Positions 23,651 to 35,321 of a stretch of 64,000 nucleotides of DNA are shown piece after piece. Positions within the stretch are counted from its first letter, which is position 1. Every line of letters starts with the position of its first letter. The stretch covers positions 38,802,001 to 38,866,000 of the forward strand of contig CM069873.1 in NCBI GenBank assembly GCA_036172665.1, given 5' to 3'. This DNA comes from Prosopocoilus inquinatus (lineage: Eukaryota > Arthropoda > Insecta > Coleoptera > Lucanidae). Both the position numbers and the translations under genes were made by a program. The notes under the pieces were generated by a model, which saw only the letters and a list, made by a program, of their open reading frames with translations, ran no database searches and was not told where the DNA came from.

Positions 23651-23716
23651 CCCGACGCGGATGTTTGCTGGATATTTTGTGTCTTTTGAAAATCGCTCCA
23701 TCCCCTTTATATAGAT

Positions 23717-24742
23717 TGTTGACGATGGCACGTCTGATTCACCACCCACGGGTTGTAAGGCCGTATAGGTATATTGTTAACTTTGTTGGTGACAGTTATT
23801 AATTGGAAAGGCACTAAGAAACATTAACACCTTTATTTCTAGTTTAATGATAGCACTAACAAAACTCAGAACTACACGAAACTTAAAGTTAATTACACTA
23901 AAATCACTTCAAATACAGAATATTAATAACGATGTGAAAATGTATTTACTTGACTGTTTGTATATTATGTGAACTGCTGTTCAACTTGTGAATTAATATA
24001 AGTGTATGTATGATCACCGTTTGTGTTATTATGATGATCGTTGAGTATGTGTGATGACTGAAATGAATGAATGTATATGTCTCTGCGTTTTAAGACGTTA
24101 CAGAATATATAGCTCAATACGAAGGGGAGATGGAAAAAATGCATAAAGTAATTCGTAGAAAATTAATAAAATGGGAAACAAAATGACTTTAAGTTGTTTT
24201 GTCGTTGTGATGAAAATTCAAAGAAGCTCGTAGGATTTTAAATGCACTTAATGCTTGTGAACTAGATGAGCGGTGACTTCCGCGAATAGTTAAGAAAAAA
24301 TGGTCTGATATCTTAGACCGTCGAAAAGCAGGTACAACGCTTTATGCGTATAGCACGTGTATTTCTAATACGAAGAAAATAAGAATCGCATGAAAGACAG
24401 GTGAGTTTGTTCGAAGAAAATGTGGGGCTTAACTTGTTATGTTTAAGTGATTTTTAGAAGTTGACAATTCAGTGTTCAGATAAAAAATAATAGATTTTTA
24501 CGTGGTGCATTCTTATTAATGTATACGCGGAAGAGCAAAACGCTAAAATTCCAAATAAGATTTACTCGGAAGGACGATATAAAGAATGCGTAAACATTTC
24601 GGTGGAAATTAAGCCGAATGATTTTAAAGTATAATACTAAACCAAATACCTGAACTAATTTATCGGAACTGAAGTGCGTTCTTATTAATAAATTAATATT
24701 TGAATAAAATAAACTAAACACATTTGCATATTGTCCTGAACA
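23717..24742 (-). repeat. BEL-B 3' LTR
   Basis: TGTTGACGATGG...CCTGAACA on the plus strand. About eight differences from the other LTR, judged by eye, over 1026 bp, suggesting a young insertion. Its open frames are not genes. Confidence 0.9.
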
Positions 24743-24760
24743 TATATCGGCCGCCTTGAA
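24743..24760 (-). promoter_or_regulatory. BEL-B polypurine-type 3' internal end
   Basis: Sense TTCAAGGCGGCCGATATA immediately before the 3' LTR; AAGGCGGCCG is the recurring plus-strand primer motif of BEL/Pao elements as far as I recall. Confidence 0.65.
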
Positions 24761-24816
24761 AGACCTGGCTTTCAAAACGACCAAAAAAAAACAATAATGA
24801 CGTTGATGCAAATAGT

Positions 24817-25623
24817 TTACAGCGGTAATACACATAATTTGGTCGCCGGCCTCTTGAACATTTCGCCTCGAACACGGACAGTGGCTGTCCGGACTACTCC
24901 GTCGGCTCCCGGATGGACCTTCTCGATACGCCCCGTCTTCCATCGTAACGGTGGTGCGTTGTCGATGATAACCAATTGTCCTGGACATAAATTGGTTTTT
25001 CCCTTGGTGACCCATTTCGTGCGCTGCTGAAGCTGGTTGAGGTACTCCTTGTGCCATCGATTCCAAAAATGCTGCTTTAACATTTCAATTTGTTGCCAAT
25101 AAGATAAACGATTGGTATTTAAATGCAATAAATTTGGCTCTGGCATGGCTGTGAGAGAGTCTCCAATTAGGAAATGGCCAGGTGTTAAGTATGATTGGTC
25201 GTTGGGATCTTCAGAGATGGGAGTTAGAGGTCGGGAATTGAGGATTGCTTCGATTTGAACAATTAAAGTGTGAAATTGCTCAAATGTAAGTGATGCATTT
25301 CCTGCTACTCTTCGCAAATGGTGTTTCATACTCTTTACGGCAGCTTCCCATAGGCCACCAAAATGGGGACTTCTTGGAGGGATGAAATGCCACGTTATGT
25401 TGTGTTCAGCGTAATATGTTGATAAGGCAGTTTGAGATATTTGCGAATAAAATTGTTGATATAATTTTTTAATTGCATTTTTTGATCCTACGAAATTAGT
25501 TGCATTGTCAGAGAAGAGGTTTGATACATTTCCTCTTCTCGCCATAAATCTTTTTAAAGTGCTCAAGAATGCTTCGCTGGAGAGGTCGCTGACTGCTTCA
25601 ATGTGGACCGCCTTTGTTACCAT
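24817..25623 (-). pseudogene. BEL-B integrase, C-terminal part
   Basis: 268 codons after the mariner insertion. Core motifs are TKAVHIEAVSDLSSEAF, FSDNATNFVGSKN (second catalytic D) and HFGGLWEAAVKSMKHHL (catalytic E). Then comes the conserved PLTPISEDPND...LTPGHFLIG block, followed by a DUF5641-type tail with WKTGRIEKVHPGADGVVR and the end PATKLCVLPL. The tail directs integration complexes and is typical of BEL/Pao. The N-terminal zinc-binding part lies on the other side of the insertion (27590-27760). The reading frame itself is intact. Confidence 0.88.
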
Positions 25624-25646
25624 GCAAACGAATATGGCTACATATA

Positions 25647-27584
25647 CAGCGTGGAAATAAGTAGCGGATAAAATCCATAACTCCGTTAATATTTGTAATA
25701 AAGCAAAAATCTAAAAGGGGTATAGTGATTCAAATTACAGCGCATAAGAAGAAATATATCTTGAGATATTTTCATGAATTTTTTTTAAGTTATGACGTCA
25801 TCAAGATTTTTTTAAATAACAACCTATATTTTTTATTTTTTATTTCGGTGGGATTCTTTAACCTGCTTTCAACAGTATAAAATTTTGGATCAATTACATA
25901 ACAAAAAATTCAAGAAAAACCGCCATAAAAGTTTAATTGTAAAGTTGAAGAAATAAACAGAACATCTAGTTAGCTAGGTTTAAAACGAAACAAAATTAAG
26001 GTGTAAATAAACAAAATTTGATTTTGACAGTCATTGAAATCACAATAAATGTTCAAACTGACGACCATGCACCAACTGACAATACCCAAGACGCTCATAA
26101 AATTCATTTATACATTTTGAATAGTTTGAGGTGTTATTAACCTACACTCCTGTCGAATTCTTTCTTTAAGATCGTCTAAGTTGTTAGGTCTATTTTTATA
26201 CACCTTGCTTTTTAAGTACCCCCATAGAAAAAAGTCTAATGGTGTTAGATCAGGGGATCTAGCTGGCCATTACATTCGACCTCTTCTTCCTATCCATCTA
26301 CCTGGGAACATCTCGTCCAAATAACGTCGCACATGAACTGCGTAGTGTGGCGGAGCACCGTCGTGTTGCATCCAAATGTTATTGTTTGGTACGTCACAGT
26401 CATTTTCATTAGGAAATAATATCGCCAATGCAGGTACTAATTCGAATTGTAAGAAGTGTAAATATTTCTCACCAGTTAAATTACCTTCGATAAAGAATGG
26501 ACCTAAAATTCTGTCACCGACAATTCCTGTCCATACGTTGAGCTTCTGGGGATGTTGAGTATGAGCTTCTTGCATCCAGTGGGGATTTTCCCTAGACCAA
26601 TATCGACAATTATGTCTGTTAACAGTTCCATGTAAAGTAAAACTTGCCTCATCAGAAAAAATTATACGCTGCGAGAACGTTGGATCACGATTGCAAATTT
26701 CCAACATTTCTTCACAAAATTCTTGTCTATGATCATAGTCAGTTTCTGCTAACTCATGGACTAATTTTACTTTATACGGATGAAACTTTTGCATTTTTAA
26801 AAGTTTCAGTACCGAGGTATGGCTCAGGTTGTGCTCTAAAGCAATGTCTCGACTAGTCGAATGCGGATTATTTTCTATTTCTAGTAAAATATCAAGCTGC
26901 ACATCGTCAATTAATTTTGTCTTAGGGTGGCCAGTTTTTGGAAGGTCTTTCACAATACCGTAATTTCGAAATTTATTTTCTATTCTGCTGACTGTGGATT
27001 GACTTATTTGCTGATCAGGATATTTGTCTATAAAAAGTCGACACACCTCTTGATGAGTTCTAATTCGATCGCCATACCCAATCATCATTAGAACTTCAAT
27101 TCTTTGTTTTTCAGTCAGCAACACCATTTTGGTAAAAGGTTTTTAATAATTAGTGTAACTCCTACTATCCACGGGGAATAAAAATACTCACTTTATTGTG
27201 ATAGGTATTTACAAGTTCTCGTCATTGAAACAAATTTTGTTTGTTTTACACCTAGCTAACTAGATATTCTGTTAATTTCTTCAACTTTACAATTAAACTT
27301 TTATGGCCGTTTTTCTTGAATTTTTTGTTATGTAATCGATTCAAAAGTTTATACTGTTGAAAGTAGGTTAAAAACACCCACCGAAATCAAAAATAAAAAA
27401 TATAGGTTGTCATTTAAAAAAAATCTTGATGACGTCATAACTTAAAAAAAATTCATGAAAATATCTCAAAATATACTTCTTCTTATGCGCTGTAATTTGA
27501 ATCGCTATACCCCTTTTAGATTTTTGCTTTATTACAAATATTAACGGAGTTATGGATTTTATCCGCTACTTAGTTTCCACGCTG
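25647..27584 (-). mobile_element. Tc1/mariner-type transposon with ~355-bp inverted repeats
   Basis: 1938-bp insert in the BEL-B integrase. Both ends read CAGCGTGGAAA and are flanked by TA (25645-25646, 27585-27586). The two arms stay alignable for about 355 bp (25647-~26000 and ~27230-27584), which is unusually long for mariner elements. One transposase frame lies between, on the same strand as the host element. Confidence 0.9.
26040..27127 (-). pseudogene. Tc1/mariner-superfamily transposase, one stop and one frameshift
   Basis: From the ATG at 27127: a helix-turn-helix region with THQEVCRLFIDKYPD and STVSRIENKFRNYG, a second HTH with STSRDIALEHNLSHTSVLKLL, then the DDE/D domain with IIFSDEASFTLHG (first D), QKLNVWTGIVGDRILGPFF, and WMQHDGAPPHYAVHVRRYL (second D). 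A TAA at about 26270-26272 interrupts the frame, which then continues with WPARSPDLTPLDFFLWG (third D) to a frameshift near 26110. Counting the stop as one residue there are 41 residues between the second and third D, so it looks DD41D rather than DD34D. Confidence 0.82.
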
Positions 27585-27725
27585 TATTTTGTACGTTTTT
27601 GCGTTTCGAATCTTGCGCTCGCGAACTTGGAAAAGTCAACGCCGCTGTTGCTGAATGGCCGCGCCCTTTCCAATCGCGCGCGTGGCAAATTGCCCATAAC
27701 AGGGTTGTCTATAGTTGGATTTGAC

Positions 27726-29900
27726 TTAAAGCAAATGATGCATCTTCTTATAGTGTTTTGCAGAATTTCTAATGGACAATTGCCAATAGTCATTTCTAAT
27801 GGCAGCGATTGTACCTTGAACGCCAGAATGAAGTTCTCTTCGATGGTAATGTTCTATTACCAGCGTTGTGAATGCGTGTTTGGCTGGTAATAAAATAGGA
27901 TGCCGATGAGAATATGACAAATCAGCATGCTTAAGGCGACCGCCAACTCTGATGAGTCCCTCTTCATCAAGAAACGGATTTAAAGATAGAAGCTTGCTTC
28001 TTCGATTCACTGAGCCAGAAAGTTCGAGTTGTCTTAAATCGGACTTGAATTCTTCCTTTTGCATTATTTTAAGTAGCTGGATGCGAGTGTTTTCAATTTC
28101 AACCAATGTGAGACATTCGTGGTGTATTCGTGACTCATCATTAGCTAAGCGTCCCTTTATGTTATTGATAAAGCGCCTGCAATAGGCCGTGATTCTAAGA
28201 AGCTTTGTGTATGAAGAATGTAACGAGAATATTTCGCAATGGCCTTCATTAGCGATGTGACAAACAGTTGTCAATTTTTCCTCTGGAATGGGATCATTTA
28301 ATTGGATGGTGTCAAAAACTGTGGGTTTTTGTAGAGCCTTTGAAGTCCACACTGGACCGTGCCACCAGATGAAACACTTAGAGAGATTTTCGGGCTCAAT
28401 ACCGCGGGATATTATATCAGCTGGATTGTTTTCTGATATTACGTGATTCCAAGCCTTTGCGTCGGACAATTCCCTTATTTCACCTATTCTATTCGCCATG
28501 AATGGTTTCCATCTTCTGTTGGTCGCCTTAATCCAAGTTAGTACAATCGTGGAATCAATCCAGTATCTGATGCAACTGAAATTCACATTTATCGTCTCCG
28601 TTACCTTATCAACTAAGCGGGCTAAAAGTACAGCACCACATAATTCTAATCTTGGAAGAGACGTTGGTTTTAATGGCGCAACTTTGGATTTGGCACAAAG
28701 TAGTTGACTTGAAATGTTACCTTCCAGCGAAATCGTCTTGATGTAGATGCAACAACCATAAGCCAGTTCACTGCTGTCGCAAAACCCATGAAGTTCTACT
28801 TGCACAATGTCATTGGTGGGAATTACCTTTCTTGGAATTCTCAGAGATGTAAGTGTATTGATCTGATTTTTCCACGCCATGAAGTGGGAATGAATTTCAA
28901 GTGGCACTGATTCGTCCCAATCAAGTTTCAATTGCCAAAGCCTTTGCATTAAGATTTTGGCCGTTATGATTACAGGTCCTAGTAGACCTAGTGGATCGTA
29001 CATACTAGCAATAAAAGCCAGTACACACCTTTTTGTTAGTTTGTCGCTAATTTGTCTCTGTGGAACATCAAACAGGAGAACATCGCTCTGGGAGTTCCAT
29101 GATATACCTAATGTTTTTGTGACTTCCTTATCTAAAGAATAGTTTGATGCCTCGCATGTGGCGTCTTGATCATTGAGTAATTGGGGAACGTTAGAATTCC
29201 ACTTCCTCAATTCAAAACCTCCTGACTGAAGAAGTTTTGAAGTTTCAGACATAATTACCTTCGCTTCATCGACTGTGCAAGCACCAGAAATCAAGTCGTC
29301 TACGTAAAAGTCCCTGAGGGTTACAGCGGACCCAGTAGGAAAGTTTTTCTTTTCTTCCTCAGCTAATAGTTGAAGACACCTAGTAGCTAAATAAGAGGCT
29401 GCAGCTGTCCCATATGTGACCGTAGTTAATTCGAAGGTCTGGACTGGTTGATGCTTGTCTGTTCTCCAAAGAATCCTTTGAAAGTGCCTATCAGATTTAT
29501 CCACGAGAATTTGCCGATACATTTTAGCTATGTCCGCGGTGATGACAACCTGATGTGTTCTAAATCTAGTAATAATGCTAAACAAATCCTGTTGTAATGT
29601 TGGCCCAACCATCAATAGATCGTTCAAAGCAACACCGGATGAACTTTTTGCGGATCCATCGAATACCACGCGCAGTTTTGTAGTAGAGCTGTCAGGCTTC
29701 TGCACGCAATGATGAGGTAAGTAGAATCCCGATGAGATGTCATACACAGGATCTGATATGTCCACTGATTTCATGTGTCCTAACATTAAATATTCTTTCA
29801 AAAAATTTGAATATTGATTATTCAATTCGGAGTTTTGTTTCAATCGCTTCTCAAGGTTGTAGAATCTTTTCAATGCCAAGCTGTAGGATTCACCTAGCAT
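27726..29900 (-). pseudogene. BEL-B RT and RNase H
   Basis: 724 codons in the same frame as the upstream gag-protease frame, separated only by a TAA. RT: KLRVVFDGSAKSSSGVALND, QVVITADIAKMYRQILVD (first catalytic D), YGTAAASYLATRCLQ and FYVDDLISGACT (YVDD). RNase H: VELHGFCDSSELAYGCCIYI and YWIDSTIVLTWI. The linker with NPADIISRGIEPENL, typical of BEL/Pao, follows. The frame ends after YWQLSIRNSAKHYKKM because of a one-base shift; the integrase zinc finger (TIRRCIICFKSNPT) resumes in another frame at 27590-27760. Confidence 0.88.
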
Positions 29901-29945
29901 TTCTGAATCTCGTTTGAACGGAAGTCTGACTGTGAAACGTCCGTG

Positions 29946-31844
29946 TTAATTTCTCCTAACGGTCCTTTTGAAGTGATCTTCACAAAGCTGCTCTTCAGGC
30001 GTGAAATGAACGCGCTTGCAACAATCTTCAAGCTTCCAAAACGTTGTAAGTTTGTCATCAAGAGAAGCATTCGTGATAAAATTGCAAACAGTAGAGCTGT
30101 GGCTCGACTTTTGTAATGAAGTACCCGCTATTATCCAACCGAAATGAGTTTTCTGAAGAAATGGGTGGTTGTTGGTTGCCTTTATTTGACCAACACACAA
30201 CAACTTCCAAAAGAGATCAGCTCCGATAAGCATATCGATTGGACCTGGGATGTTAAATTTTGGATCAGCTAGCCTTATGTTTTTAGGAATGTCGAAATTT
30301 GAAATGCTAACTGGTTTCAATGGTATCCTTTCTGTAATTTGATCAATGATAAGGCATTTGAGATTCGCGCGAAAGGCACTGAGACGTGATTTAATCTCAG
30401 TTTTAATAGAACGTTTGATTGACGATGTTGAATTGTTTATTCCTACCATTGGAATATGTAACGATTCTTGAATGATACCTAATTGATTTGCGAGATTTGT
30501 AGTGATAAAGTTGGATTGGAAACCCGAATCAAGAAGCGCTCTGCATGATTGCAATTTGTGTTTCGCATCGTAAACGTCAATTAAAACCGTGGACAGAAAT
30601 ACTTCGGATGAAATGTCATGGTTTGCTGAGTGATTATTAACCGTCATACTTTCTGTCGACGTTGATGGCTGCTGAGAAATTTCATATGTGATGTGCAATA
30701 ATGTGTTATGCCTTTTCTTGCATTTTTTACAGGAACTGCTGACGCATTGACTTGAATGGTGACCTCCCTTCAAGCAATTTACGCAGAGTCTTTTTGCTTT
30801 TATTTCCCTTAGGCGTTGATCTGCGCTCATATTTAAGAATTTATCGCACTGAAAAATCATATGTTTGCCCGTGCAGATCGGACAAATAACATTTGTAATC
30901 ATCACGTGATTTATGCTTTTGTGTGATTTACTTTGTAGTGCTTGTGATAAACTTGATCCTTCGAACTTTCTAGAGATTGACTCTAGCGTTTGACACTTTT
31001 TGTTTAAAAATTTAATCATGTCGTCGAATGCAGGAATTGTCGTGGAAGATGGCAAATCAGTCTCCCAGTCCTTGAATGTAGCAGAATCAAGTTTGCTTGT
31101 AATCAAGTGAATGAGTAAGTCATCCCATGTGTCAACTGGTCTGCCTAGTGATTTCAAAGCTCGTGTATGTTTCAAGATCCCGTCGAGTATTTGGCGTAAA
31201 CCGACGTGATTTTCTTTGACGACCGTTGGTAAATTGAAGATTGACTTAACGTGATTTTGAATGATTATACGTTTGTTATCATATCTCGATTTTAACATAT
31301 CCCATGCAACTTGGCAATTTTCATTTGAGACCGTTAAGGAATCAAGTATTTGACTGGCGGTGCCTTTTAAAGCTGACTTTAAGTAGTGAAACTTTTGAAT
31401 ATCCGGAATCGATGTGTTTGAATGTATGAGTGAATTAAATGTATCGAAAAAAGGAACCCATTCTTCGTATCTTCCAGAAAAATGAGGTAATTCAATTTTA
31501 GGAAGACGCACGTTATTTTTTGTTTGCTCTTCAGATGCTTGATTGTTGATAGATATGGATTCACCTTTTAAAAGAATTCGTTTGGACTGTCCCAATAATT
31601 GAAAATAATTATCTTCAAATTCATTTCTTAGCTCTTCTTGATATTCAGAATTTTCAAGACATTCAATTTGTGTTTGCACGTCGCTGAATTGATCCAAAAT
31701 GCTAGTAAATTTGTCTTGGCGCTCTTTTAATATAATTAAATCTATTTCCGAGCTCAATGAATCAAGATATGTAGCAAATCTAGTGATTGATGATTTTAAA
31801 TGCTTCCGTTTGTTCTTGCAAGTTTTCAGTAGTGTTTCAGCCAT
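29946..31844 (-). CDS. BEL-B gag and A17-type protease
   Basis: 632 codons from MAETLLKTCKNKRKHLKSS. A coiled-coil-like N-terminus is followed by the DUF1759 gag core (HFSGRYEEWVPFFDTFNSLI, IQKFHYLKSALKGTASQIL). Zinc knuckles are CPICTGKHMIFQC, CVNCLKGGHHSSQC and CKKCKKRHNTLLH. The protease has CRALLDSGFQSNFITTNLA with the catalytic D-S-G, and ends with PGPIDMLIGADLFWKLL. The frame ends at a TAA (29946-29948); the next codons HGRFTVRLPFKRDSEML continue the family pattern in the same frame, so a single nonsense change separates it from RT. Confidence 0.88.
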   Translation of the reverse strand: MAETLLKTCKNKRKHLKSSITRFATYLDSLSSEIDLIILKERQDKFTSILDQFSDVQTQIECLENSEYQEELRNEFEDNYFQLLGQSKRILLKGESISINNQASEEQTKNNVRLPKIELPHFSGRYEEWVPFFDTFNSLIHSNTSIPDIQKFHYLKSALKGTASQILDSLTVSNENCQVAWDMLKSRYDNKRIIIQNHVKSIFNLPTVVKENHVGLRQILDGILKHTRALKSLGRPVDTWDDLLIHLITSKLDSATFKDWETDLPSSTTIPAFDDMIKFLNKKCQTLESISRKFEGSSLSQALQSKSHKSINHVMITNVICPICTGKHMIFQCDKFLNMSADQRLREIKAKRLCVNCLKGGHHSSQCVSSSCKKCKKRHNTLLHITYEISQQPSTSTESMTVNNHSANHDISSEVFLSTVLIDVYDAKHKLQSCRALLDSGFQSNFITTNLANQLGIIQESLHIPMVGINNSTSSIKRSIKTEIKSRLSAFRANLKCLIIDQITERIPLKPVSISNFDIPKNIRLADPKFNIPGPIDMLIGADLFWKLLCVGQIKATNNHPFLQKTHFGWIIAGTSLQKSSHSSTVCNFITNASLDDKLTTFWKLEDCCKRVHFTPEEQLCEDHFKRTVRRN

Positions 31845-31962
31845 GATGTATAAGAAGCGTGATTTTAGGAATTTGTGGAAAATGTAAATGGAGTAATTGG
31901 AGACTTACCTCTCGTTGTTGTTCGTAGTTCTGTGGCGTTGAAGGAGTTGTCGTTGGAGATCT

Positions 31963-31981
31963 GGCTCGAAGGACCAAAAAA
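31963..31981 (-). promoter_or_regulatory. BEL-B primer-binding region
   Basis: Sense TTTTTTGGTCCTTCGAGCC directly after the 5' LTR. TGGTCC... is complementary to a tRNA 3' end, and this exact style is common in BEL/Pao elements. Confidence 0.75.
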
Positions 31982-33007
31982 TGTTGACGATGGCACGTCT
32001 GATTCACCACCCACGGGTTGTAAGGCCGTATAGGTATATTGTTAACTTTGTTGGTGACAGTTATTAATTGGAAAGGCACTAAGAAACATTAACACCTTTA
32101 TTTCTAGTTTAATGATAGCACTAACAAAACTCAGAACTACACGAAACTTAAAGTTAATTACACTAAAATCACTTCAAATACAGAATATTAATAACGATGT
32201 GAAAATGTATTTACTTGACTGTTTGTATATTATGTGAACTGCTGTTCAACTTGTGAATTAATATAAGTGTATGTATGATCACCGTTTGTGTTATTATGAT
32301 GATCGTTGAGTATGTGTGATGACTGAAATGAATGAATGTATATGTCTCTGCGTTTTAAGACGTTACAGAATATATAGCTCAATACGAAGGGGAGATGGAA
32401 AAAATGCATAAAGTAATTCGTAGAAAATTAATAAAATGGGAAACAAAATGACTTTAAGTTGTTTTGTCGTTGTGATGAAAATTCAAAGAAGCTCGTAGGA
32501 TTTTAAATGCACTTAATGCTTGTGAATTAGATGAGCGGTGACTTCCGCGAATAGTTAAGAAAAAATGGTCTGATATCTTAGACCGTCGAAAAGCAGGTAC
32601 AACGCTTTATGCGTATAGCACGTGTATTTCTAATACGAAGAAAATAAGAATCGACTGAAAGATAGGTGAGTTTGTTCGAAGAAAATGTGGGGCTTAACTT
32701 GTTATGTTTAAGTGATTTTTAGAAGTTGACAATTCAGTGTTCAGATAAAAAATAATAGATTTTTACGTGGTACATTCTTATTAATGTATACGCGGAAGAG
32801 CAAAACGCTAAAATTCCAAATAAGATTTACTCGGAAGGACGATATAAAGAATGCGTAAACATTTCGGTGGAGATTAAGCCGAATGATTTTAAAGTATAAT
32901 ACTAAACCAAATACCTGAACTAATTTACCGGAACTGAAGTGCGTTCTTATTAATAAATTAATATTTGAATAAAATAAACTAAACACATTTGCATATTGTC
33001 CTCAACA
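31982..33007 (-). repeat. BEL-B 5' LTR
   Basis: TGTTGACGATGG...CCTCAACA on the plus strand, 1026 bp, the promoter LTR of this minus-strand element. It is followed by the TSD TAGAT. Confidence 0.9.
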
Positions 33008-33012
33008 TAGAT

Positions 33013-33529
33013 CACACAAGAAAAACGCCTTCCTCTCGTTTTCTGACTATCCTTAGAGCGCGTCATTCCCAATTTCTAGTAAACACTTTTTTGCTAAATG
33101 AGTTTTATTGCTTTTCACAAAAAACTACTTCCTTATTACTGTTGTTACCGACTTATGTAATGTTTTAAAATGTTCCTAAATAAATTCTCTTTACAGTTAT
33201 CAAACAATAATCTCCGTATATATTTTGTTTTGTTACCGCGAATGTTTTTCTTGTTGTCGTGTTGCTTGAAGACTTCTTGGCCGAAGACGACCATTTTGGC
33301 TTACAATGTCTTCACCTTTTGCTAGGCTTAAGAGATGCCTTCATATCAGCAAAGTCCTGCATCCTTTGTTACATCGTAGAAGCTTCAAAACTGACTTTAG
33401 ATTGCGGTTCAATGTATTATGTCCTAACCCATATCATTTAATTCATGGAACAAAATTTGTGTTTTGGTGTAAACATTATTTGAAGCAAAATACCTTGGAA
33501 TTACAATTCTCCCTTGATAAACAAAATTT
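33013..33529. other. Non-coding spacer
   Basis: Between BEL-B and the LINE fragment. Two overlapping open frames (33259-33536) have no recognisable domain and no start context. Nothing else seen. Confidence 0.4.
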
Positions 33530-34503
33530 ACACTGACTTTAAACAAAATTCTCATAAATCATAATAATACATCCCAAAAATGTAAACAAAACTTATTTAA
33601 CATAATCAAAATTAAATCTTCAACTAAAATAACATAGCTATACGTCGTCTGTAATATTTAAAATCGCCGTTGAGCAGTGGTCTGAAACCTGACTGTGTGG
33701 TTGGCAATAAGTTATTTTTTATTAAAAAGGTTTGCAAATTGTTGGGACATTATTTTTTCTAAAATTTTCGACATTACAGGTAAAATATTTAAATTTATTT
33801 ATTTAAATCCTTTAAGTTCAGTAGGTGAGCGAATTTTAGGTATCGGGATTATGTTAGCAATCTTCCATGCTGACGGATAACACTTTATAGTTCAAACAAA
33901 AGTTAATAATATGAGCTACGTTAGGTAGAATGAAAGGGCAACTTAATTTTAAAAACAAAATACTTATAACATCAGAGCCCACCGCATTCGTTTTAATAGA
34001 CAATAATAATTTAAAAACTGAGTGATCACTAACCGGGCTGAAATCAAATGAATCAGTGTTATTTTTTGTATTATTTTCATAGAATTGAATTAACTGAGGT
34101 TTGTTAGCATTGGGCATTATAGTAGGGGAAGTAAAAAAAAATATTTATTTCCTCAGGATTTGTCAGTTGTGCTTGTAAATTATGATTTGTAGTGTTCTTA
34201 ATAAAATTAAGTTAAAAGTTTCTCAGTCCTTTATAATATATCCAGTCACTTTCAGTTTTGGTTGTTTTATATTTCTTTAGTGCATTATCTCGCAGGAACA
34301 TTAAATACATTAAATTTTTGAACATATAAAATAGCGACATCTTACTATCGCTTTTTGACCTAACATTGCAGTAGGATAGACAAATTGAAGCGGGATTTGC
34401 TCCTAATGAGTCCCCCATGCAAGGCGGCCATGCTTGCTGTCAAAGCATAATGAAAGATTTTAGAAAAATTTTGTGCAAATCGTTTTTGATTGCAGTGAGA
34501 ACC

Positions 34504-34568
34504 TCGAGCAGCCTCTGGACAGCTGTTTCAGCCCTGCTTGGGGCTTCTTCAGCAGAAACGTAGCTCGA
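34504..34568 (-). ncRNA. Hammerhead ribozyme, retrozyme-type, unit a
   Basis: Reverse complement of the two ribozymes at 34947 and 35257. Core CTGAAGA (CUGANGA), 5-bp stem II AGCCC/GGGCT with loop CAAGCA, GAAAC, four-base loop AGCT, cleavage triplet GTC. Stem I pairs TCTG with CAGA and, after an internal loop, TCGAG with CTCGA. Confidence 0.85.
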
Positions 34569-34946
34569 CATTCCCACTGCAGACCAAAAACGACTTGCCC
34601 AATTTATTCGCAAATGCGATGTAAGAATGATGAACATATAAAATAGCGACATCTTACTATCGCTTTTTGACCTAACATTGCAGTAGGATAGACAAATTGA
34701 AGCGGGATTTGCTCCTAATGAGTTTTAGAAAAATTTTGTGCAAATCGTTTTTGATTGCAATCAAAAACGATTTGCACAAAATTTTTCTAAAACTCATTAG
34801 GAGCAAATCCCGCTTCAATTTGTCTATCCTACTGCAATGTTAGGTCAAAAAGCGATAGTAAGATGTCGCTATTTTATATGTTCATCATTCTTACATCGCA
34901 TTTGCGAATAAATTGGGCAAGTCGTTTTTGGTCTGCAGTGGGAATG

Positions 34947-35011
34947 TCGAGCTACGTTTCTGCTGAAGAAGCCCCAAGCAGGGCTGAAACAGCTGTCCAG
35001 AGGCTGCTCGA
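34947..35011 (+). ncRNA. Hammerhead ribozyme, retrozyme-type, unit b
   Basis: Core CTGAAGA at 34963-34969. Stem II AGCCC/GGGCT. GAAAC at 34986-34990. Cleavage predicted after C34997 (GTC). Stem I TCTG/CAGA plus TCGAG/CTCGA separated by an asymmetric internal loop, the place where natural type I hammerheads make tertiary contacts. All invariant core residues are present. Position 7 of the core is A here and T in the 57-kb copy; that position is free to vary. Confidence 0.87.
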
Positions 35012-35256
35012 GGTTCTCACTGCAATCAAAAACGATTTGCACAAAATTTTTCTAAAATCTTTCATTATGCTTTGACAGCAAGCATGGCCGCCTTGCATGG
35101 GGGACTCATTAGGAGCAAATCTCGCTTCAATTTGTCTATCCTACTGCAATGTTAGGTCAAAAAGCGATAGTAAGATGTCGCTATTTTATATTCATCATTC
35201 TTACATCGCATTTGCGAATAAATTGGGCAAGTCGTTTTTGGTCTGCAGTGGGAATG

Positions 35257-35321
35257 TCGAGCTACGTTTCTGCTGAAGAAGCCCCAAGCAGGGCTGAAAC
35301 AGCTGTCCAGAGGCTGCTCGA
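35257..35321 (+). ncRNA. Hammerhead ribozyme, retrozyme-type, unit c
   Basis: Same sequence as unit b, 310 bp downstream. Cutting at both would release a 310-nt linear RNA with ends suited for circularisation. Confidence 0.87.

Larger units (their letters stand above)
23717..33007 (-). mobile_element. BEL-B: nearly complete BEL/Pao retrotransposon
   Basis: 9291 bp including a 1.94-kb mariner-type insertion. Two 1026-bp LTRs (23717-24742 and 31982-33007) differ at only a few positions. The 5-bp TSD is TAGAT (23712-23716, 33008-33012). The primer-binding region next to the 5' LTR reads TTTTTTGGTCCTTCGAGCC in sense, typical of BEL/Pao, and the 3' end carries AAGGCGGCCG before the LTR. Coding order: gag, A17-type protease, RT, RNase H, integrase. 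Lesions: one in-frame stop (29946-29948), one frameshift near 27760, and the insertion at 25647. Confidence 0.93.

Noticed and set aside
24476..25066. 196-codon frame overlapping the BEL-B LTR and integrase
   Set aside because: Mostly LTR and integrase sequence read in a wrong frame; no start context and no domain.
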